Positions 59,078 to 64,000 of a DNA stretch of 64,000 bases are shown one piece after another. A model generated the notes under the pieces. That model did no database searches. It was not told the origin of the DNA and saw nothing but the letters and a program-made list of their open reading frames with translations. A program made the translations under genes and the position numbers. Source of the stretch: JAADHX01 sp964569385 (GTDB lineage Bacteria > Actinomycetota > Acidimicrobiia > Acidimicrobiales > Poriferisodalaceae); assembly GCA_964569385.1 (NCBI GenBank), contig CAZMUM010000020.1, positions 1 through 64,000 of the forward strand. The letters run 5' to 3'. The first letter of the stretch is position 1; every line of letters starts with the position of its first letter.

Positions 59078-61353
59078 CTCATCAAGCTCCGGGGGTTGAG
59101 CCTCCGGCGGATCTTGTCGCCCGCATCGCCGCGGTCGTACAGAGTTGAGATGATTTCGTCGCCGAGCTCGCGTAACGATTCGATCTCGGAGTCGGTCGGT
59201 TCCGCGGCGCCGTATTGCGAGTCATCGGTTGATGTTGCGAGTGCGTCGAGCTTCACCGATGGAACCCACGCATCGACTCTGAGCCGATCGATGAACTCGC
59301 GGCGGGTTTCGTGGGGCTTGATCATCCGGCCGTGGGAGCTGTATTCGTTGGTGACGTCTCGCCAGATTTCGAAGACGCGAGCTCGGGAGTCGGCGGCGGC
59401 ACCGTGCCGACGTCGGCGCCGCAGAGCTACGAGCGCTGGCAGTCCAAACCACCAGCCGAGGCAGAGCATTAGCACAACGGCGACGATCGACAGCAAAGGG
59501 ACAAGCCAACTTGGGACGCCACCGCCGTCACCGGTGGCTGCTCCGTCGGCAGTCTCGTCTTGGTTGAGGTCGAGTAGGTTGTCGTCGACGTCGAGGGTGG
59601 TCGATGGGAGGGCCAGCTGGCCGCCTTCGTTGACCTCTTCGTCGTCGGGAGCCGTTTCGAATCCACCCGCTTGCGCGGGCTGGACGTCTGTCCAGGCGAC
59701 AGCTTGTGGCGATCCGCGACCAGGTGTCGGCTCGAACGACACCCATGATCCGTCGATCCAGACTTCAGGCCAGGCGTGATAGTAGGTGCCGCGAACAATA
59801 AACTCGTCGCCAACCCGTTCGCCTGGCGTGAACCCGACGGCCACACGGGTTGGAAGGCCTATGGATCGGGCCATTACTGCATATGTGCCTGCGAACTGTT
59901 CGCAATATCCGACTCGCTCGTCGAATACGAACGTCTCGAGTCGATCGTTGTCGTGACCGGGGTTCACGTCGATGCTGTATGTAAAGTTGTCTTGGAAGAA
60001 CTGCTGAAGCGCCAGCGCCCTGTCGAAGTTCGTCGACAGATCGGCCGTGAGTTCTCGAGCTAGACCGGTAACCCGCGAGCTGACATCGGTGGGGAGCGCG
60101 GTGTAGCGGATGCGGATGTCGTCGGGGATGAACCCAGACGCGGCGCGCAACGATGCCGGTGTGTAGGTGGGAATAATCGCCCGGACCGAGTATTGGGTGC
60201 CAGGCGTGGTTCGTCCGCTGGCGGTGACCAGACTCGATGATTCGTCGTCCCACGAGGCGTCGATGCCGCTCACCGAGACAGCCTCGTATGGGGTCGGCAA
60301 CCAAATGTCGCCAAGGTTGGTGATGGTGATGTCGGCTTGAATGATCACACCCTGGGACGAGTCTGGTTTGGACAGGGTGCCCTGGGCTGAGGTGTAGGTG
60401 TACTTGGAGCCCCATACTCCGTTCTCGTACGAATCGAGCGAGGTTGTTCGCCAATAGGCACCAGTCTCGAGATCGGTTTTGACCCGGAACAACTCGACGT
60501 CAGACTGCTGAACCAGCCGGCCTCTGGCATCGACGAGCGGCGACAATGTGACCCGCGAGCCGCCGCTACCGTCGAGGTTCTTCCAGTCGATGACGGGTTC
60601 GCCCCCGACTCCGGGCAGGAGTGGTCCCGCTACGACACCCAAGAGCAGAGCTGCTGCGACGATGGCCACTCCAGCTCGTAACTGCACAAGAGGTTGCGAC
60701 GAGGATGCCCTGCCCACAGGAACCGCGGCCGACAGAGGGAATGCAATGCGCGAAGCCAGAAGAAACAGACCAGCCGCAGCTAGAAAGCCTGCTGTGGTGA
60801 GCACCCGACCATCGTCGACGCCGAGCAACGCCGTGAACACGAAGATGGTCGTCGCTGGCAGCAGAGCTTCGAGGACGGTTCTAACTCTGAACGCGGCCAT
60901 GTCTGAGATCGTGGCCACAACCCACATCACGACCATGAGTGCTACAACAAAACCTTCGAGGGCGGGAGCGGGAGCTTTGACGACGGCAAACTCGTCCCAT
61001 GCCAAACTCATGTGGTCGCCGAGAGCACGCCAGGTGTCGGCCGTGGGGATGAGCGCTGCGGTGGTTGAGCCGTAACGAGCGTTGGCAATGAAGAACACCA
61101 TGATGACCATGGACGTGACCACCGAGACCAACATGCTAAGCCGTGCCCTGCGCATCAGCCAGGCCAGGAGGTGGGCAGCCCCGAGTGAGATCGCCGTGGG
61201 GCCGAAATAGTCCCATGAATCGAAAAGTCGGCGCAAGCCGAACACGACCGCGATATTGACCAGCACGACGGCGAATTCGGTGAGGCTGAGTGGCCAACCG
61301 CTGACCTCGCGGACCGGTCGGGGGCGGTTCATGATTCGTGAGGTGTCACTCAT
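59074..61353 (-). CDS. Membrane transglutaminase-like protein (TgpA family)
   Basis: This 759-aa protein has about eight N-terminal membrane helices in two groups (residues 20-235) and an external DUF3488/transglutaminase-like domain. The catalytic Cys is in ERVGYCEQFAGTYAVMARSIGLPTRV-type sequence, with His in YYHAWPEVWIDGSWVSFEPTPG. A late membrane helix (SWLVPLLSIVAVVLMLCLGWW) leads to a DUF4129-like cytoplasmic tail. Its ATG follows the DUF58 stop by one base (TGA-A-ATG). With MoxR and DUF58 it forms a conserved three-gene operon of unclear function, probably in envelope maturation. Confidence 0.88.
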   Translation of the reverse strand: MSDTSRIMNRPRPVREVSGWPLSLTEFAVVLVNIAVVFGLRRLFDSWDYFGPTAISLGAAHLLAWLMRRARLSMLVSVVTSMVIMVFFIANARYGSTTAALIPTADTWRALGDHMSLAWDEFAVVKAPAPALEGFVVALMVVMWVVATISDMAAFRVRTVLEALLPATTIFVFTALLGVDDGRVLTTAGFLAAAGLFLLASRIAFPLSAAVPVGRASSSQPLVQLRAGVAIVAAALLLGVVAGPLLPGVGGEPVIDWKNLDGSGGSRVTLSPLVDARGRLVQQSDVELFRVKTDLETGAYWRTTSLDSYENGVWGSKYTYTSAQGTLSKPDSSQGVIIQADITITNLGDIWLPTPYEAVSVSGIDASWDDESSSLVTASGRTTPGTQYSVRAIIPTYTPASLRAASGFIPDDIRIRYTALPTDVSSRVTGLARELTADLSTNFDRALALQQFFQDNFTYSIDVNPGHDNDRLETFVFDERVGYCEQFAGTYAVMARSIGLPTRVAVGFTPGERVGDEFIVRGTYYHAWPEVWIDGSWVSFEPTPGRGSPQAVAWTDVQPAQAGGFETAPDDEEVNEGGQLALPSTTLDVDDNLLDLNQDETADGAATGDGGGVPSWLVPLLSIVAVVLMLCLGWWFGLPALVALRRRRRHGAAADSRARVFEIWRDVTNEYSSHGRMIKPHETRREFIDRLRVDAWVPSVKLDALATSTDDSQYGAAEPTDSEIESLRELGDEIISTLYDRGDAGDKIRRRLNPRSLMS

Positions 61354-61354
61354 T

Positions 61355-62539
61355 TCAGACCCATGCTGTAGATTTCCGGCGTCCGCGTGCTGCCGCCCAG
61401 CCGTCGACGAACGCGGTTGCGTCGTTGGCATTGATGACTGTTACCCCCGGAACTGGTTGGGAGACGACGTCGTCGCGGGGCGCAGTGTTGCAGGCCACGA
61501 CTGTGACGCTCGGGTACCTGAGCCTCAGACGAATCGATTCGTCGATCTCGCTTTGTGTTGGCGTGGCCAACACAATAACTAGTGCTCCGCCACCTGAACC
61601 TTGCAGTAAGGACGACAGCGCCGCCTTCAGTGTGCCTGCCGGTGTTGTCTTGACGATGGCGAGGAACTCAAGCATGGAATCGAGGTGAAGACCCCCGGCC
61701 GCCCCTCCAGAGTCGCCACCGGCTGTGGTGATGAGGCGTGTCAGGTCGCGTCGTCGCGAGCTTGCAGCCAGCAGGCTGGCGGCCACCTCTACCGCTAGCT
61801 CGAACGGCTGATCGTCTTGGGTGCGGCGGCGATTATCTAGCATGACCGTGAGCCGCCCGTTCCAGGGAAGTTCCTGCTGGCGGACCATGAGTTCGCCGTG
61901 ACGAGCCGTCGACCGCCAATGGACCCGACGCAGATCGTCGCCGACTGTGTACTGGCGAAGGGCGTAGAAATCGTCGCCGGTTCGGCCGAGCGCGTCGGGG
62001 CTCGGCGCCGCGCCTGCGATTTCGTCGCCGGTGGTGAACGGCACTGGCACGATGTCGTGCAGTTTTGGGAAAACGGTGAGACGGTTGGCACTAGCTGCCG
62101 ACACGTTGAGTTTGGCCAGTCCGAACGAATCGGTGACTTGAATGTCGAGCGGGCCGACGGTCAAGATGCCGCGGCGCGTCTTGGGGAGTTGGTAGGCAGC
62201 GCCAGCCTTTTCGCCGCCGTAGAGAGGGCCAAGAATCACGTGAGCGCCGCTTGTTCCCTGGACTGGGTCGAGCAGGTGGAGTAGCGGCGTGCGTCCGCCT
62301 CGATTCGTGACTGCCAAATCGACTCTGGCTGGCTCGCCAGCGTGCAGACGCGATGGTTGGATCTTTCGAGCTACTCCAAGCCGTAGCCGTGAACTAGCAA
62401 CTGAGAGCGCGGCGACAGCAACGAGTGCCACCAGCGCAGCGCCGAGAACGTACAGCTCCCAGATAGAGAAGATGCGTCCTGCCAGCACCAGGGCGGCGCC
62501 GACTACGGTCAGCAAGACACCCTGGCGGGTTAGCCGCAT
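61355..62539 (-). CDS. DUF58 protein (MoxR-associated, vWA-like)
   Basis: This 394-aa protein has two N-terminal membrane helices (about 8-50), a beta-rich segment, and the DUF58 motif RTGDDFYALRQYTVGDDLRRVHWRS-type (about 188-212), followed by a vWA-like part with VMLDNRRR. It lies five bases after moxR and one base before the transglutaminase gene. DUF58 proteins are thought to be clients or partners of the MoxR ATPase. Confidence 0.88.
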   Translation of the reverse strand: MRLTRQGVLLTVVGAALVLAGRIFSIWELYVLGAALVALVAVAALSVASSRLRLGVARKIQPSRLHAGEPARVDLAVTNRGGRTPLLHLLDPVQGTSGAHVILGPLYGGEKAGAAYQLPKTRRGILTVGPLDIQVTDSFGLAKLNVSAASANRLTVFPKLHDIVPVPFTTGDEIAGAAPSPDALGRTGDDFYALRQYTVGDDLRRVHWRSTARHGELMVRQQELPWNGRLTVMLDNRRRTQDDQPFELAVEVAASLLAASSRRRDLTRLITTAGGDSGGAAGGLHLDSMLEFLAIVKTTPAGTLKAALSSLLQGSGGGALVIVLATPTQSEIDESIRLRLRYPSVTVVACNTAPRDDVVSQPVPGVTVINANDATAFVDGWAAARGRRKSTAWV

Positions 62540-62544
62540 AAGAG

Positions 62545-63555
62545 TTACGCGTCGTGGCCGGTCGGGACCGGCACCGCGTCGGCTATGTCGTTGATGACCG
62601 CGGAAACCGAACGTCCTTGTAGCTGGGCGTCCGAGGTCAGAGCGAGCCGGTGGCTCAGAACCACGTCGGCCAACTCTTTGATGTCATCGGGGACTACGTG
62701 GTCTCGGCCTCGCGAAGCAGCAAGGGCTCTTGACGCGCTCTGAAGCGCAACGGTGGCTCGGGGCGATACTCCTAAAGCCACGGCACTGTGCTGACGTGAT
62801 GCGTCAGCCAAGGCCACGATGTATCCCTTGATTGAAGGGGCAACGTGCACGCCGCGGGCCGCGTCGATCATCGAAGACACTGTCGCGGCGTCGATGACCG
62901 ATGAGATTTCGACCCGAATCTGGCCGTGACCATCGAGGATCTCGATAGCTGCGTCGCGGTCTGGGTATCCGACCGATACCCGCATCAAGAACCGGTCGAG
63001 CTGTGAGTCTGGTAGTGGATAGGTGCCCTCGTGCTCCATCGGGTTCTGCGTCGCCAGCACCATGAAGGGTTGTTCGAGCTGATGGGATGTGCCGTCGATG
63101 GTGACCTGGCGCTCTTCCATAGCTTCGAGCAGTGCGGCCTGAGTTTTTGGCGAGGCTCGGTTGATTTCGTCGCCGAGAACAATGTTGGCAAATATCGGGC
63201 CAGGCTGAAACTCGAACTGGTGCTGTTCTCGTTGCCAGATGCCCACGCCCGTTACATCGCTTGGCAGGACGTCAGGGGTGAACTGCACCCGTCCGAACTT
63301 GCAGTCGATTGAGGTTGCGAGGGCCTTGGCCAGGCTGGTTTTCCCCACTCCGGGCACATCTTCGACCAACAGGTGGCCCTCGGCCATGAGGCAAAGGACC
63401 GATCGTTCGATCACCAGGCGTTTGCCTCTGATGACCTTCTCGATATTGTCGACTATTCGATCGAAATGATCGGCGAATGTCGTAGCGGGCGCGGGCGACG
63501 TCGTGAGGTCGGTCACAGCGTTGGAGCCTAGAGTACGTAGCAATGTTTCCCGCAT
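62545..63555 (-). CDS. MoxR-family AAA+ ATPase
   Basis: This protein of about 336 aa has Walker A VPGVGKTSLAKAL, Walker B NIVLGDEINRASPKTQAALLEAMEE, and sensor ATQNPMEHEGTYPLPDSQLDRFL, the hallmarks of MoxR chaperone-like ATPases. The ATG at 63555 has GGAGG three bases before it; a GTG at 63516 (VTDLTTSPAP) is an alternative that would avoid overlap with the divergent ROK gene. It heads the MoxR-DUF58-transglutaminase operon. Confidence 0.9.
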   Translation of the reverse strand: MRETLLRTLGSNAVTDLTTSPAPATTFADHFDRIVDNIEKVIRGKRLVIERSVLCLMAEGHLLVEDVPGVGKTSLAKALATSIDCKFGRVQFTPDVLPSDVTGVGIWQREQHQFEFQPGPIFANIVLGDEINRASPKTQAALLEAMEERQVTIDGTSHQLEQPFMVLATQNPMEHEGTYPLPDSQLDRFLMRVSVGYPDRDAAIEILDGHGQIRVEISSVIDAATVSSMIDAARGVHVAPSIKGYIVALADASRQHSAVALGVSPRATVALQSASRALAASRGRDHVVPDDIKELADVVLSHRLALTSDAQLQGRSVSAVINDIADAVPVPTGHDA

Positions 63556-63623
63556 CGGCCTCCGATCAAGCTGATCAACTAGTTAACCCATCGGCGCACC
63601 AACTTCGTTCCCCGAATGCGAGT

Positions 63624-64000
63624 GTGATTGCGATCGACATCGGCGGAACCAAGATCGAGTGTGGCGTTGTGGCTGGCGACGGCCGGGTCACTATTCGTCG
63701 CCGAGTTCTCACCGGTGGCGGCACCGAGGAGGATCTCTTCGAGCTGGTCGCCTCCACCGCCGAACGGGTGCGAGACGAAGCTGCGTCCCTGGCCGGTGCG
63801 ACGACTCCTGTCATGTGCGGGGTTGGATGTGGCGGGCCCATGGACATGCGCGCCGACACGGTTTCGCCACTGAACATTGCCCAGTGGGATGACTTCCCGC
63901 TGCGCTCGCGGCTGGAAGCCAGGCTCGGACTGCCTACCCATGTTGACAACGACGCTAAGGCTCTCACCTTGGCCGAAGGCTGGATTGGTGCCGCAGTTGG
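63624..64000 (+). CDS. ROK-family sugar kinase, cut off by the window end
   Basis: The open frame runs off the end of the window. It reads VIAIDIGGTKIECGVVAGDGR, the ROK phosphate-binding start, then VGCGGPMDMRADTVSPLN and, near the edge, HVDNDAKALTLAEGW with the catalytic Asp. The zinc-binding ROK signature would follow outside the window. GTG at 63624 is taken as start; an in-frame ATG at 63543 would overlap the divergent moxR start. It is a second ROK kinase, distinct from the one at 34613. Confidence 0.82.
   Translation, partial: MIAIDIGGTKIECGVVAGDGRVTIRRRVLTGGGTEEDLFELVASTAERVRDEAASLAGATTPVMCGVGCGGPMDMRADTVSPLNIAQWDDFPLRSRLEARLGLPTHVDNDAKALTLAEGWIGAAV

Overview
The window is a high-GC, gene-dense stretch of an actinobacterial chromosome. 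Markers are a WhiB protein, an MtrA-MtrB-LpqB-like cluster, DUF3040, a PimB-like glycosyltransferase, an SRPBCC / ArsA-like ATPase / ROK kinase cluster, many GTG and TTG starts, and promoter-like hexamers 5-7 bases before ATGs that suggest leaderless mRNAs. The OmpA-like wall protein, the Thr-rich secreted proteins and the fused oxidoreductase lead me to infer class Acidimicrobiia, possibly aquatic. No rRNA gene is present to test this. The sequence is a scaffold: both runs of 100 N are flanked by identical 55-bp repeats and split an open reading frame that becomes continuous when one repeat and the Ns are removed.

Layout. 1-4.8 kb: a transposase scrap, then an oligopeptide-type ABC importer (binding protein with an unusual C-terminal domain, two permeases, no ATPase). 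4.9-7.1 kb: DUF35 protein, thiolase and Nudix hydrolase. 7.1-12.8 kb: OmpA-like protein with a coupled 32-aa membrane peptide, a GNAT enzyme, a small zinc-ribbon protein, an uncharacterised protein with a coupled 37-aa membrane peptide, a GH3 hydrolase, and a PLP decarboxylase that has lost about 85 internal residues. 12.8-19.3 kb: thiamine-type binding lipoprotein plus thiamine pyrophosphokinase, class A PBP, zinc-ribbon coiled-coil protein, YdjM-like protein and histidine phosphatase. 19.3-24.7 kb: Thr-rich exported protein, HtrA protease, RNase P RNA and a large secreted repeat protein.

24.8-38.6 kb: WhiB, TrpD, a DEDDh/GIY-YIG nuclease, a NYN protein, QueG, a glycosyltransferase, the SRPBCC/ArsA/ROK cluster and IlvD. 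38.8-46.9 kb: a membrane-anchored methyltransferase-like protein, a NarL-type two-component pair, an acyltransferase, a YceI-cytochrome c-copper monooxygenase fusion, and glycerol kinase. 47-52.6 kb: phosphofructokinase and TrkA with two tandem TrkH genes. 52.6-64 kb: LpqB-like/MtrB/MtrA, inositol-phosphatase-like enzyme, Nudix, DNA polymerase IV, DUF3040, transglutaminase/DUF58/MoxR, and a ROK kinase cut by the window edge.

Much of the window serves the cell envelope: peptidoglycan synthesis and turnover (PBP, GH3), envelope sensing (MtrAB), lipid mannosylation, O-acylation, and anchored or secreted proteins with Thr-rich linkers. The most unusual items are the three-part redox fusion at 43281-45407, the binding protein with a PknH_C-like tail, the two translationally coupled membrane micropeptides, and the internally deleted decarboxylase.
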